A DNA stretch of 64,000 nt from Salvia splendens (GCF_004379255.2 NC_056035.1:21142502-21206501); one strand, 5' to 3'. Shown: positions 22,485 through 34,245, counted from the first letter of the stretch. Numbers and translations: made by a program. The notes: a model not told the origin generated them from the sequence alone.

Positions 22485-24001
22485 TGATAAGTCGTATTTT
22501 AGGCCTTGGTTACTGGTCAGTATAATGTGCATAATTGGAATATATCTGCAAAACAGTTGCTAAAGTGTGCATGGAAGTGTTCCAGCCAGTATGGGAATGT
22601 TAGGAGAATTCAGGAGAAAAGGGCGTCAGGATGCTGCTATCCTGACCAGTATGCATGCTAAAAAGGCTCGAGATGGAGAAGAAGGATAGCTGGGAAGATT
22701 AGCCGCAAGCAAGGGGGCAAAAGAGTCACTTCATGTTTGAAGTCTACCCTAAAAATCAAGGGCAGGCCTCCCTATAAAAGGAAACCACTTGGAGAGAGAA
22801 TCATCATCAATTAGTTCATGAACTCCTACGTTTAGTTAGCAATCTCTCTTCGGTAGATCAATCCTTTAGCATTATCCTTAATATTCTCGTTCCTCGCCGA
22901 CAGCCATGGTCACCTGAAGCTCATCAGTTCACCGGAGTTCCGCATTATCTCGTTCCAGCCAGCGTGTTTCGTAGAGTTAGCAGTTTCATCGCCCGAAGTG
23001 GCAAACAATCTTTAATTGCTTTCTTAGTTAATCTTTACGTGTTTCCTTACGTTAGACCTGTTGCACTTTCAATTTCCGTTTGCTTTTGAAGAATTTCGTT
23101 TAGATCCAAACACCTTTTATGCAATGAAGTTGTCTTTGAGCATCGTTTTTCGTTGAATCTGTTTCATTCTGCCTAGGTAGCTTAAATCCAGTAGTTACGG
23201 TAATTTCCAGTGTTGAATCGCATGTTTTCATTTCTGTAGTTAATCTGCCTGAGTTTGCAAGTCTAGATAACTGTTAGATTTTAGATCTGAAATGGTTAAA
23301 TGTGAAAGCTTAGTTTACGTAGATTCTGCCACCTTGCATGTCACCGAGTAAGCATGATTTCAGTTTCGCTAGATTAATCTTTTGATTTGGAGTTTTTAAT
23401 TTTGGATCTGAGCTGTGAAGTTTGTTAATCTGTGTTTCTCGTTCATGAAATCTGAGACTATTGATCTGAGTTTATTCATGTTGAAGAAGATAACATCCAC
23501 ATCCAAGTTTGGGACCACTTTTACTTTTTAGTTACTTTTTGCTTTTGTCCTTTACTTTTTCTACCTTTTCAGCTGATACCCTACAGATCTGTCAGTCTAG
23601 TCACCTAACTACCTCTTTTCCTCTGATATTCCGTTTAGCTTTTATAGTAATCCCGTACCTTACACATATTTTCAGAGACATAATGTCCCCTACTCTCACG
23701 TACACAGCTGCTTATCAAACATCTCTCACACCTCCTAATCAGTAGAGTAACATCTTAACTTCCAGCCTAGATAAAATCTCAACCCAAAGCGTGGTAGCTA
23801 ACCAAACCTCTCTAGAATTTCACCACAATTCCCAAAGCGCATTCATCTCTGTGGGATTCGACCCTTACGTCCACTATACTAGTCAGTAGAAGTGGGTTGA
23901 TGAATTATTGATAGCAGGTTCAGGCATAGCTGGGATTCCATCCTGATCGGTAGGATATATCCTGTGCTCGATACGACAAATGACACAAACATGCTCTTTC
24001 A
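22485..24001 (+). repeat. 3' LTR of Athila-1
   Basis: 1517 bases with the same ends as the 5' LTR and a TATA box at 22773-22780. It is followed directly by the target duplication atatt. This promoter points towards the ATP23-like gene 570 bases downstream, so read-through transcription is conceivable. Confidence 0.92.
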
Positions 24002-24145
24002 ATATTCTTCAACCTCCCCTTCTTTTTTTCTAACGGACTTAAGAAACACTCCCTTCCTGTTGCCTATATCTAAATTATTGTTTGTGTATACCAACCTCCA
24101 CAAATGGAAAAATAGGACCTAATTTTCAAAGACTGTAGAAATATA

Positions 24146-24293
24146 CTCCTTCCGTTTCATAAAAATATGGGTAATTAGTAGATAGTGGGACCTACATTAT
24201 TAAATTGATATAACTTTTTAAAAATGGAATGCACTTATTTTTATGGGACGGACGCAAATAGAAATTGCACATATTTTTATGGGACGGAGGGAG
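24146..24293. mobile_element. Stowaway-like MITE
   Basis: Starts 'ctccttccgtttcataaaa' and ends 'ttatgggacggagggag' between TA dinucleotides (24144-24145 and 24294-24295). It sits between the retrotransposon and the ATP23-like gene. Confidence 0.8.
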
Positions 24294-24569
24294 TAGTAAC
24301 CAATTGGAACTTTTTTCAAACAATTGTAAGACTGAATAAACAATTGGCACCCCTTAAAAAACACTATTCTGTTTATAAATAGCACAAGTAACAAATACAA
24401 GGAAGATATTGGGCTTGGGGTGAGTTAGGCCATGTTCTATGAAAATAAAATGGGCTGTATTGGGCCAACCGGGCTTTGAGCCCATTGTTTTCTTAAAGAC
24501 TGATAAATAGATAGGAGTAAAGCGAAAGAAGAGAGAGATCGAACTGAAGCATCAAATTTGTTTGAATTC

Positions 24570-25770
24570 ATGGTGGATTCCCCTTCTGGCGGCATGACGG
24601 TAGCAGAATGCCAGGATTTTATCCAGAAGAGTTTCCAAAGTAGTAGATTTCTTATGATTTTGTTGTTTAGGGTTCCAATTTCTAAACCCACACTGACTTG
24701 TACATGTCGCAGATCCAACTGTCAAATTTCTGAAGGAGAATTTGGAGAAATCTGGATGCAGAATCGGGACCAATTTCATAAAGGCTGTTCATTGCCAAGG
24801 AAGATTAACTAGTCGATTCGCCAGAGGATTTGCGGTATCTCCATTTTTTTTATTTAATCGTTATTATGAAAATTTTGGGGACAAACTATAGCCTTTGTTA
24901 TTCTTATAATAAAATAGTAGTAGTTCTTTGATAGAGCTAATGGATATAAATGGAAAACATTATACATGTCAATACTTATGGCGTTAGGCGTTAGTGTTTC
25001 TTCCTCCGTCCATGATTAAATGTCTTAAATCACTTTATAAAATAAAATAGGTAGAAAAAATTAGTGGAATGTGAGACCTATTTTTATATATCGGTTTATA
25101 ATAAATGTGAGTGAAATGAGTTAGTAGAATGTAGGATCCACTAACCACATATAGTAAAAGTGAAACGAGACATTTATTGGCAGACGGAGAAGCAAAAGGA
25201 AAAATTGGACATCTAATAATGGCGTACGGAGGGAGTGCATTGAATGGTTAATGGTTATGCATATAATTCAGTATTTATGATACTTGCTAGTTAGCTAACT
25301 TCGATTTGATAATATCAATGATTCTTGATCCAATATGTTTGTAATTGTGCATTAGATTCAAGTATGCAGCAATAATTTGCGATGTGAAGATGAGGTAGTG
25401 CAAGTGGTGATTCATGAGCTAGTTCGTGCATATGATGAGTGCCGTGCTGCTAATCTCGACTGGACCAACTGCACTCATCACGCCTGCAATGAGGTTACTT
25501 ATCATTAGAAATCTAGCTAAGCATAGTTTGATTTGATGCTTCTTGTGAAAAAAAAAGAATTTAGTTAATTGTAATGGCAGGTGTAGCTTGCTTCATCATA
25601 TCATGGTTTTGGTGTTTGTTGAAGCAGATTCGAGCTAACCATCTGAGTGGTTATTGCCATTTGAAACGAGAGCTTCTTCGTGGTAATTTGAACATAAAGG
25701 GTCACGAGCAAGTGAGTTTACAAGTTTTGTTGAAATAGTTTGATTAGAATGAGTAGAGCAAATGCCTCAA

Positions 25771-25804
<34 letters not shown>

Positions 25805-25956
25805 TTGAGTGGATTCGACAGGAATGTGTATGGCGAAGAGCAATGAAAGCTGTGATTGGAAATCCGTACTGTTCGGAGATAGAAGCTGAGGATGCAATGA
25901 AATTTGTGTGGAGTAGTTGTTATAACGACACAGCACCCTTCGACCGAGCTCCTTGA
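24570..25956 (+). CDS. ATP23-like protein lacking a zinc-ligand histidine (duplicate gene)
   Basis: Five exons: 24570-24639, 24713-24834, 25356-25493, 25628-25711 and 25822-25956. They are uninterrupted, with all splice sites and phases equal to the intact copy downstream, giving 182 residues. The metalloprotease motif is HELVR at 84-88 where the neighbour has HELIH. CGT at 25425-25427 replaces a histidine codon, a one-base change if it was CAT. HExxH needs both histidines to bind zinc, so proteolysis should be lost. The cysteine-containing stretch CVEDCSGG is also changed, to CQGRLTS. The rest (AANLDWTNCTHHACNE, IRANHLSG, CYNDTAPFDRAP) is well kept. It could be a pseudoenzyme, for example a chaperone, since yeast Atp23 has a protease-independent role in ATP synthase assembly. 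Otherwise it is an early pseudogene. Intron 2 holds a MITE and intron 4 a TG repeat. Confidence 0.8.
25000..25235. mobile_element. Stowaway-like MITE in intron 2 of the ATP23-like gene
   Basis: Ends 'cttcctccgtccatgatta' and 'aatggcgtacggagggag' in inverted orientation. It accounts for nearly half of this 521-base intron. The matching intron of the downstream copy is only 73 bases, so the MITE arrived after the duplication or was absent from the donor copy. Confidence 0.75.
25770..25804. repeat. (AT)n(GT)n microsatellite
   Basis: A short AT run passes into about 13 GT units inside intron 4 of the ATP23-like gene. Confidence 0.85.
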
Positions 25957-26973
25957 CCGGAGAGAGCCAACCTCAAACATTACTCACTTCTCTTGCTAGG
26001 GAATTAGCCTGTTTTTGGTATTTACAGTGAATGTTCTCCCAAGCTGCTGCTGCTACTACAATATGATAGTATCATAATGATACAATGATACAGTTGTGGT
26101 CATATCTCAATATGGAAGTAAGCGCTCAGCATTTTTATTTACTCAATAGGACCAAATGTACATATTCATCGCTAATTCCACGGAAAGAGCAAATGTACTT
26201 TTCTATAATGATCATAAATTATCCCAAATTTTAAAGAAAATGGTTAATAGACATTTAAATGAAAATGGTTAATAGACATTTAAATCATAAAGTTTAGTTA
26301 AATTTTAGTCTATTCTATAAATTTTAAATTGGAATATTAAGTCATTAAGTTTCAAACGTTCTCAATTGTCCATCTCCATACAAAATATTGTCGATGTTGT
26401 TCAAAATGACGTATTTAATTAAAATAAGTATTTTTTTCTTTTATTTTTCTTTCCTTTATTTTTTCTGTTCTTACTTTAATGAAAAAAATATCATTTTGAA
26501 CATTATCAAAAGATGACGTTTTATACATAGATGAGACCATTGATAAAAAGTGAAACTTCATGATTTAATATCTCAGTTTTATATTTCATGCGACATATCA
26601 GAATTTGACCATATATTCCCTTCATGATTAAGAAAATGATGTGTACTGTATTAAATAAAAAATAATAAAGTATAAGAGAAGGAAAAGTAGAGATACTAAA
26701 CTAAGAGTGTGGGAAAGTAAGAGTGGAAAATGTGTTAGCTACTTTTTTACTATGGAAGATAAATTGGGCTGCAATATTGACGAATGGGCTTCAAAACCCA
26801 TTAGTTGATAGTCAAAGCTTCAGTTCGAACAACACTAGGTTTTGTTATTTCACTCTCACCCAATACTGCTTTCGATTTTCTGCTACAATCGTTCTTATTC
26901 AAGGCTTATAATACAAATTCGAAAGTAGTATTTGAGGAGTTGAAGCTCGGCGACCTCTGATTTGTTTGAATTC
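25957..26973. other. Spacer between the two ATP23 copies
   Basis: 3' UTR of the first copy, then AT-rich sequence with a direct repeat of 'aaaatggttaatagacattt' at about 26238-26282. The last dozen bases before each ATG are identical in the two genes (tttgtttgaattcatgg), so the duplication included the 5' UTR end. I see nothing else supportable. Confidence 0.6.
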
Positions 26974-27855
26974 ATGGAAGACGATAAGGGGTCCTCCTCC
27001 TCCGCCGCACAGGGAATGACGATTCTAGAATGCGCGAATTATATCCAGAAAAGTTTCACAAGTAATTCTCTACTACTTTTATTGTTGCTGCTTTTGATCT
27101 CCACACTCATATACTATATTTGTACATGCTGGCTGCAGATCCAACGGTGAAATTTCTGATGGAGAAATTGGAGGAATCTGGATGCGGCATCGGAAAGAAT
27201 TTCATTAAGGCCGCCCATTGCGTCGAGGATTGCTCCGGCGGATTCACCAGGGGATCTGGGGTAAGTATTTTAAATCGAAAATCCTAATTTTGAAATCTAT
27301 ACTAGTTTATGAATCGTAACGGATTTGGATTAGATCGTACTGTGCCATAATCACTTGCAATTTCAAGATCAAGTGGAGCAAGTGATGATTCACGAGCTCA
27401 TTCACGCCTACGATGACTGTCGCAGTGCTAATCTCGACTGGAACAACTGCGCTCATCATGCCTGCAGCGAGGTCGTTAGCTTTTAAACAGATTTAATCAA
27501 CTTGATTAGGAATTACTTTATCATTATTTGAATTTGAATTTGAATTTGTTGGAGCAGATTCGAGCTAATCATCTGAGTGGAAACTGCAAGTATAAATATG
27601 AGCTTCTCCGTGGTTATGTAAAGATGAAGGGTCATGAGCCTGTGAGTTTGTTTCGTCTTCACTATATGGCCATTATGTTTTCTGAATCATCTCAATAATA
27701 TACGTGTGTTTCACATATAGGAATGTGTGAAGCGAAGAGCGTTGCAGTCGGTTACTGCAAATCCAAACTGCTCCGAAGTAGCAGCAAAGGAGGCGATCGG
27801 AGCTGTGTGGAGTACTTGTTATAACGACACAAAACCCTTCGATAGAGCTCCTTGA
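26974..27855 (+). CDS. ATP23: Mitochondrial inner-membrane metalloprotease ATP23
   Basis: Five exons: 26974-27061, 27139-27260, 27334-27471, 27558-27641 and 27721-27855, giving 188 residues. HELIH at 90-94 followed by AYDDC is the zinc-metalloprotease motif of the M76/ATP23 family, with E91 as catalytic residue. Conserved features follow: NLDWNNCAHHACSEIRANHLSG, a cysteine-rich core, and the C-terminal CYNDTKPFDRAP. In yeast the enzyme sits in the intermembrane space, matures Atp6 and helps F1Fo-ATPase assembly; plant members are also annotated as Ku70-binding proteins. There is no classical presequence, in keeping with import by the disulphide relay. It is the functional partner of the damaged tandem copy. 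Confidence 0.92.
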
Positions 27856-28415
27856 CATGAATGTCCATTGCTACTCGAATTGATGATTTCTCGCTTCTCC
27901 TGGTCGGAAAGTATAATGTTTCTCTTGCTTTGAGCATCATTGATGATGTAGAGTTCAGTTCTTGGTGTACTATGTGATCATATAAATCACATACCAAAGG
28001 ATATGTTAATTGCCAAAAATCACAAATTATTGACATTATTTGTAGCTTCAAGCTTATGGTATCAATTACATATGCTAAAATAAGCTCCATTATTAACCAT
28101 TTTTTGTTGCTGGCATAAGTTTTACACTGATTTGCCATTTCTTTCTATATAAATCTTATGTTGTAGATGCTTGAGAATTTAATGATGTTACTACTACCTT
28201 TGTATCAATTCTAGCATGCCAATTGTTTAAAACCGAACAACCCAGCTCATCAAACTGTCTTAACACAAGATTTGGTGACACTATCAGAACGATAAATATA
28301 CCAGAAATATTTTCTGGTGCAAATAGGGAAAGTATTTTCTGAAAATAGGGAAAGTACAAATATAGCACAAGAACTTGGACCAAGCCACAAACAATGATGC
28401 TGGTGGCACACTTCC

Positions 28416-30037
28416 TTAAGCTGATGGTCCGGGGCCTAATAGCAATGGCGCTTCCTTCTTCTCGTTCTCTGGTTTTGGATCCGGATTTCTGTTTGCAGCA
28501 AAAGCCCTAAGTGGCGGCTGGAAATACTGGCTCGCAACATCTGGAGGAGGGGTGTCTTCTCCGGGGAGGGATAGAAGACCCTGCTCAAAAAGAGGCGATG
28601 GCTCATTGTGACAGGCTTTCCAAAGAGAGTCCACGAGCTCCCGTTCCTCTTTCGCGGCTCCTAGGTCCTCGAGAGACATCGCACTAATCCCTTTGACCCT
28701 GTCTTGTAGGATCTGCTTCAGTTTATCATCATCTTCACTTGAGGTATCGGGCTTCTCTGATCTGTCCCGAGCTAGATCAAGAAGGCTCCTCAGTGCAGCT
28801 TCACGTACATCAGAATCCTCACTCGACGCAAGGTGCATCATGATGCGAGGAAATCCAAGCTCGGATATGACACCAATGTCTGAGCGATTCTCGCTAAGTA
28901 AGTAATGGATCAAGTTAAGGGCTTTCCTGCATACGACACATTTTTGTATGTAAGAATTACACGAAATGCAATCAGCCTCAATTTTAGGCTAAACCACTGA
29001 TCTTGAAATTGTTCGAATAATATACCTTTGAAATCTGACACTCTCAGATCCTAACGCGTCCCTTAGTGCAGCATAACCATTAGCCAACCGGAACGCAGTG
29101 ATTCCAGACTTGTTATGCCTGATCAGAGCTGCAAAAAAAAAATCTGTTAATCTCTTGATCACATGAATGTAAAATGTACATAACAAACAAGAGGATGTGA
29201 TGCTTACAAGAGATTGCCCCAAGTGCTTTCGTTCGAACCGTAACATCCGGATCAGAAGTAAAGTTTGTAAGCAGAGGCTCCATACCATTCGCTTCCATCA
29301 CCAACTGTTGACTCCTCGGATTGTTTTGCACAACCGTGCTAACAACATCGGCAGCTTTCGCCCTAATATTAGGGTGCGAGCTCCGGAGGTAGTCAAGGAG
29401 AGGAGCAAGACCACCAATGGAGTGAAGATCTATCCAAGAACAAGAACAAAAACATAGTAAATCAACTGTATCTTTGCATCAAAGAATTCCTAAAACAGAT
29501 GATTATAGATAAAAACTAACCATTAGCATTGTCTATAGATTCCACATGCTCTTGTAGTTCATCCAACATATCTACACAAGCAAGAACAAAATTGAAAAGA
29601 ATTCAGAACTGAACCAAATACAAATTAAACACTTGAAATAGTCAATTGCAACTACAAACACCTTCAACATCTTGAGCAGTCACTCCCTGAGACTCCAAAA
29701 CCTGCTCTGGAGTCTTCATAACAAGAGTAATCTCCTTCATTCGCTTTATAACATCGATTGTTTGCCCTTGCATCGCCTCCATAAACCATCTTCTATCCTC
29801 CTCGCTGAATCCAAAATCAAATTAATTACTATCGAAACAAAGCTAGGGCACATACTCTCAATCAACTAATTAAGCAATAATTTTAAAAACAGACAACAAA
29901 TTGAAAAAAAAAAAAAGAGGTTTGAAAAGAATTGGGGAAATATGAAAATACCTCAAATTGCGAGAAGAGTTAGTGCCGTCGGCGTGGAAAAGACTCCACT
30001 TGAGCAAACCCTCCCAATTAGGGCCTTCTCTTGCCAT
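28416..30037 (-). CDS. FES1: Hsp70 nucleotide-exchange factor FES1 (HspBP1-like)
   Basis: Six exons on the minus strand: 30037-29952, 29804-29662, 29571-29521, 29429-29208, 29128-29026 and 28926-28416, giving 371 residues. The N-terminus NWEGLLKWSLFHADGT at about 7-22 is the Fes1 domain signature. Armadillo-type helical repeats follow (GLAPLLDYLRSSHPNIRAKA, DPDVTVRTKALGAIS, YAALRDALGSESVRFQRKAL, DVREAALRSLLDLA). The C-terminus is proline-rich and ends near GPGPSA. Family members release ADP from cytosolic Hsp70; Arabidopsis FES1A supports heat tolerance. The length agrees with the roughly 360 residues of plant FES1. Its 5' end faces the FIP-like gene across 1.3 kb of MITE-rich DNA. Confidence 0.92.
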
Positions 30038-30114
30038 GGTTTTGCTTGACAATCAATAAACTAGAAGGATTAACGTTGATAAAAAGTCAGAAACAACATG
30101 AGATTTATCGGTGA

Positions 30115-30121
30115 ATTTATA
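30115..30121 (-). promoter_or_regulatory. Candidate TATA box of FES1
   Basis: TATAAAT on the minus strand, 78 bases upstream of the FES1 start codon. It is supported only by position and sequence. No clean heat-shock element was found beside it. Confidence 0.4.
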
Positions 30122-30289
30122 GTTTTCGTGGGAAGGGCATCTCGAATCCCCTTGAAGGATCGAGATTCTGCAACGTAGTTTCGGTTTATAGCGGAAAGTA
30201 GGCTGGGGCCCAAACCTACAACTTGTTGAGCTTGGGCCCTAATTTTATATATTGGGCCAATAAATATACACATTTTTTTTTAAAATTCA

Positions 30290-30907
30290 AATACCCCCTC
30301 CTCCGTTCATGATAAGTTGTCCACTTTTGTCATTTCAGTCTGTCCACAAAATGTTGTCCACTTTATTTTTTTAAGTGAAACTCACTTTCATTAACTCATT
30401 ACACTCTCATTCTATTAAAAAAAATTAATAATCTCTTCGTCCCTCATTAATCGGCACCAATTCCCTTTTTTTGTTCGCTCCAATTAAATGGAACCCTTAC
30501 TAGTAGTACTACTATTGGTAGTTGACCATATATTACACTAACTCATTTTTCTCATAGTCCCTTCGTCCCAAGGTAGTTGGGGCATTTATTTTGAACACGA
30601 GATTTAAGAAATTAATGTGCTAAAGGTTAAAGTGGGGAGATGAAAGTAAAAGAGGAAATAAAGTAAGAGAGATGAAGAAAGAGTAAAGTAAGAGGGGATG
30701 AGTAAATTTGGTACCAAAAAAGTAATAGATGTCACACTTTCCTTTTTATTTTGTCCAACAAAAGATGTCACATTTCCTTTTGTGGAAAAAGTTCTCACAC
30801 ATTAATATAAATGTATTATTTTCTCTCTCCACATAACACGCAAGACAACAGCTCCTAAAATCCCGTGTCATTTTCCAAGTATGCCACCTATTACAGGTTG
30901 AAGGGAG
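30290..30907. mobile_element. Cluster of degenerate Stowaway-like MITEs
   Basis: Left-end motifs at about 30297 (ctcctccgttcatg) and 30433 (ctcttcgtccctcatt), and a fuller element at 30557-30907 (gtcccttcgtcccaaggtag to ggttgaagggag, then TA). The last one is interrupted near 30715-30860 by another MITE fragment with 'agatgtcaca' repeats. No gene is visible up to 31300. Confidence 0.55.
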
Positions 30908-31302
30908 TATAAAAGTAGAACTCATATTCCACTAATTTTTTTCATTCACTTTTAACTATATTAAAACTTGTATCAAGCCAAATGTGTCAAGGGAATAGAG
31001 GGCATTTAGAAAAGCAGACCCATAACCTATTAATTTTTTCAATTCTCGCTTTTTCATATTTCTTAAGATACGAATTAAAAATGGACAAATTATCTTTTCT
31101 TTTTTTTAAAAGAAAAAATGGACAAATTATCATGCATATGGGGGAGTAAATAAAAATTTGAATGATTTCCGGACTGATTAAGAAAAAGTCGTAAAATATC
31201 GGGATAAGGTGGGCCCATATTATCCAAATTGCAAACTCTATTTCATATGATGATGTGTTGTTCATCGCGTGTCCACGATCACAAAATCTGTGTCACTATT
31301 AA

Positions 31303-31310
31303 TATAAAAT
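31303..31310 (+). promoter_or_regulatory. Candidate TATA box of the FIP-like gene
   Basis: TATAAAAT lies 40 bases before the ATG. The 5' UTR would be very short, so this call is weak. Confidence 0.3.
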
Positions 31311-31350
31311 AAAATCTGAGTGAATCTCTGCAAATAAAAAAGAAGCTGGA

Positions 31351-31815
31351 ATGGCGTCTGTCGCTCAATTTCACGCTCTCTTCGTCCCCTCTAACTCGAT
31401 CAAAAAATCATCCTTGTTCTTCGGCTCAACAATCTCTTTGCGCCGTGAAATGCAGAAAAGCAGAGAGAGAAAGCAGCTGGCGGTGGTGGCTGCCGTCGGA
31501 GATGTCTCGGCTGACGGGACTGTCTATCTGATAGCCGGCGCCGCGGCGGTGGCGTTGCTCGGAACTGCTTTCCCCATCATCTTCTCCCGCAAAGACACGT
31601 CAGCATAAAATTACTATGATTTTATATTTATTGAGTGTTTAACTTTTTCCTTTTATTATTAATTGTAATTGTTCAGGTGCCCCGAATGCGACGGAGCGGG
31701 ATTTGTGAGGAAAGGAGGGGCGGCGCTGAGGGCAAATGCGGCAAGAAAAGATCAGACTCAAATTGTATGCGCTCGCTGCAATGGTCTTGGCAAGCTTAAT
31801 CAAGTTGACAAATAG
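31351..31815 (+). CDS. FIP: Thylakoid zinc-finger membrane protein, FIP-like (FtsH5-interacting protein)
   Basis: Two exons, 31351-31598 and 31677-31815, giving 128 residues. Residues 1 to about 48 are Ser/Lys/Arg-rich without acidic residues and look like a chloroplast transit peptide. A membrane span (YLIAGAAAVALLGTAFPIIF, 59-78) follows. The C-terminus has two CxxCxGxG repeats, CPECDGAG at 84-91 and CARCNGLG at 114-121, a half DnaJ-type zinc finger. This architecture and the ending GKLNQVDK agree with my memory of Arabidopsis FIP (At5g02160), a thylakoid partner of FtsH5 involved in stress responses. The splice at GACAC|gtcagc restores the ACG codon and is needed to reach the zinc finger. 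Without it a stop comes two codons later. Confidence 0.82.
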
Positions 31816-32286
31816 GACTACAATTCTTAATTGCGTTCTCTCAATTTTAAATTCTACTACTATGTTGTTTGCTTCCTCTCAATTTAATAATCATGTCTAT
31901 CATATATTTATTCTCCAACACAAATTTTATCGGTTTCTAGGCCAACCCATCGAATTTTCAGTTTAACCTATTCGGGTTATGAGTTAATCGGATCAGCTCA
32001 TAGGTTGTGGCTACACTGACATCCCTAACTAAAAATAGTATAAGTGAAGTGATACAATTAGTTAGGGATGAACCAAAATGAAAAACGGATAAATATAATT
32101 ACACAAAACATATTTTAATTCAAATTAAATTATAATTATAAACGCTCTTGATTCTACAATTAAATCCTCTAGTCAAAATAAATATTTGATCTATTTATTC
32201 ACATTAGTATGTATAGTCAAAATAAATAATGTCTCTCCATATTATTCTCTCATACTTTACCATTTCTCCACTTTAACTATTTATTA
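31816..32286. other. 3' flank of the FIP-like gene
   Basis: Probable 3' UTR and AT-rich spacer. I see no further gene or intact element. Confidence 0.5.
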
Positions 32287-32604
32287 CTCCCTCCGTCCAC
32301 GAAAAATAGGACACATTGTGAATGACACGAGTTTTAATGTAAAATTGGTAAAGTAAGAGAGAAGGGAAAAAAGTAAGAGAGAAGTAGTTTTGGTGGAATG
32401 TGCTGTCCATATTATTAGTAAGAAAGAAGGAAAAAAAGTAAGAGATAAGCTGTGTTAGTGGAATGTGGGGTCCATATTATTAGTAAGAGAGAGAAAAAAA
32501 AGTAAGAGATAAGTTGTTGAAAACTTTCTTTTTTAAAATGTGCTCTACTTTTTGTGGACATCCAAAAATGGCAAATGTGCTCTATTTTTCATGGACGAGG
32601 GAAG
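32287..32604. mobile_element. Stowaway-like MITE with internal duplication
   Basis: Starts 'ctccctccgtccacgaaaa' and ends 'ttcatggacgagggaag' between TA dinucleotides. The block 'gtaagagagaag...ccatattattag' is repeated two to three times inside, which makes it longer than its relatives. A further right-end fragment (gttggacggagggag) follows at about 32650-32667. Confidence 0.75.
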
Positions 32605-32763
32605 TATCATTTTTATAAAACGAGTGCGCAAAAGTGACTGAGACTCCTAGTTGGACGGAGGGAGTATTAAATAACAATTGCTTAACTTGACAAATTGGAC
32701 GCTTACATAAAACAAGATTAAAGTTATAATTTTAGCAAGATTGAGGCGGACCCTTGACTTATA

Positions 32764-33017
32764 CTCCATCTGTTTCATAGTAGTATAGTCATTTTACCAT
32801 TTTGATACATTCCATAGTAGTGGAGTAATTTTCATTTTTAGTAAGAGTCAACAAATTTCTTCTCACTTACTTTAGTATCTCTTACTTTATTCTCTCTTTA
32901 TCTCTCAATCTTTTTCTATTACCTACTATATTTTTCCTTTACTTAACCCACTTAACACAATTTTTGTTAAATCGTGTGCCAAAAAGAAACGCCTCTACTA
33001 CTATGAAACGAAAGGAA
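32764..33017. mobile_element. Stowaway-like MITE
   Basis: Starts 'ctccatctgtttcatagtag' and ends 'ctactatgaaacgaaaggaa' in inverted orientation, with TA on both sides. Confidence 0.7.
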
Positions 33018-33377
33018 TATAAGACTTTGAGTTAAGCTTAAATATAATATCCACATATAATTCTTTACTTTGATATTACTATTTTATCAAACGCATATTG
33101 ATTTTGCAGAAGAGGGAGGAAAGACAAAAAAACATATACTGCTATATTATACCTATTTTAATATTTAAATTTATAACAATTATGAAATTACAAAATTATC
33201 TATACATTTTCTCAAAATTTGGCCATCCATGCCCTTAATGGTCCTTTGTCTTTGACTAAGACTTTTATACATGGCATGATGGCGACTTATAATAACTATA
33301 TTACTTACTTTCGTCTTACTTTCTTATTTTATTCGCATTTTTTCTTTTGAAATAATAGATTAAGTATCTAGTAATTA
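33018..33377. other. AT-rich spacer
   Basis: No open frame of note and no element ends recognised. Confidence 0.5.
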
Positions 33378-33610
33378 ATCTCGCTCTGTTCCAATTAAGT
33401 TGAGTCATATTCCTTTTAGGGATGTCCCAACTAAGTTGACTCATTTTCTTTTGACAAAAAACAAAACATTCAATCACTCTTACTTTATTTCATCACATAT
33501 TTTACTTTCTCTTTATCTTTCATACTTTATTCATCTCTCATACTTTTCAATACAATTTCTTAATCTCTGTGGCTAATAGTTTTGACTTAACTTAGTTGAG
33601 ACAGGGGGAG
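33378..33610. mobile_element. Stowaway-like MITE
   Basis: Begins 'ctcgctctgttccaatta' and ends 'agttgagacagggggag' before TA, with interior 'gtcccaactaagttgactc'. The left boundary is approximate. Confidence 0.6.
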
Positions 33611-33658
33611 TATGGAAAATACCTCCAATTATATTGGTACTACAAAACCAATCATTTA

Positions 33659-33885
33659 GAACATCTCCAACTATTTACACTAAACTCCAACTTAAAAGAA
33701 TATTTCATGTACTATAACTTTTTAACTCACAAAATTTGAAAAAGTGATTTAGGTTTGTTTTTAGTGTAAACCTAAAGATATATAAGTATATTTTACTCAT
33801 AAATCAAAATAAGATTGATTTTGGAGTACCACTGGAGCTAATTATCTACTTCATTTTAGGTTTTAGTGTGCCATTGGAGATGGTC
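33659..33885. mobile_element. MITE, same family as 4250-4525, opposite orientation
   Basis: Ends 'gaacatctccaactatttac' and 'gtgccattggagatggtc'. The right half, read on the other strand, follows the copy at 4250 base by base with scattered changes. Confidence 0.6.
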
Positions 33886-34245
33886 ATATAACACTTTCCT
33901 TTTGTGTCTGTACCATAAAAATAAGAACACTTTCTGTTTTTGTCCGTTCCATAAAATATCTCATTTTCATTTAAGGAAAGTTCTCTCAAACTCATTACCC
34001 ATATACATCAATATATTTACAACTTATACCACATGAACCACCATTACACACTATTTTAATTACCATTCTCATCATCTTTCTTACTTTACCAATTATGCAT
34101 TAATTATTTTGGCGTTCTGTATGTCATTGATTTTTTTTACGAAAACAATATTTACTTAGTGCATTATTTAATTAAATGTATTAGTTTACCGAATCAATAA
34201 AAAATGTGTAATATATAAATATGGGCTAGACCAGTTCTCAATAAC

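Larger units (their letters stand above)
12335..24001 (+). mobile_element. Athila-type Ty3/gypsy LTR retrotransposon (Athila-1), complete but non-functional
   Basis: 11.7 kb bounded by matching LTRs that begin TGATAAGTCG and end CTTTCA, with the 5-bp duplication atatt at 12330-12334 and 24002-24006. The order is LTR, primer-binding site, gag, protease, RT, RNase H, partial integrase, long 3' ORF, long untranslated 3' region, LTR. The LTRs differ at nine sites in about the first 250 aligned bases, so the insertion is not recent. The coding region has several stops and frameshifts, and the integrase core is deleted. Athila elements typically carry this extra 3' ORF in the position of a retroviral envelope gene. 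Mobilisation could only happen in trans. Confidence 0.92.

Noticed and set aside
30115..30190. Heat-shock element upstream of FES1
   Set aside because: GAA and TTC triplets occur (gaatccccttgaagg, gagattctgc) but not with the required nGAAnnTTCn spacing.
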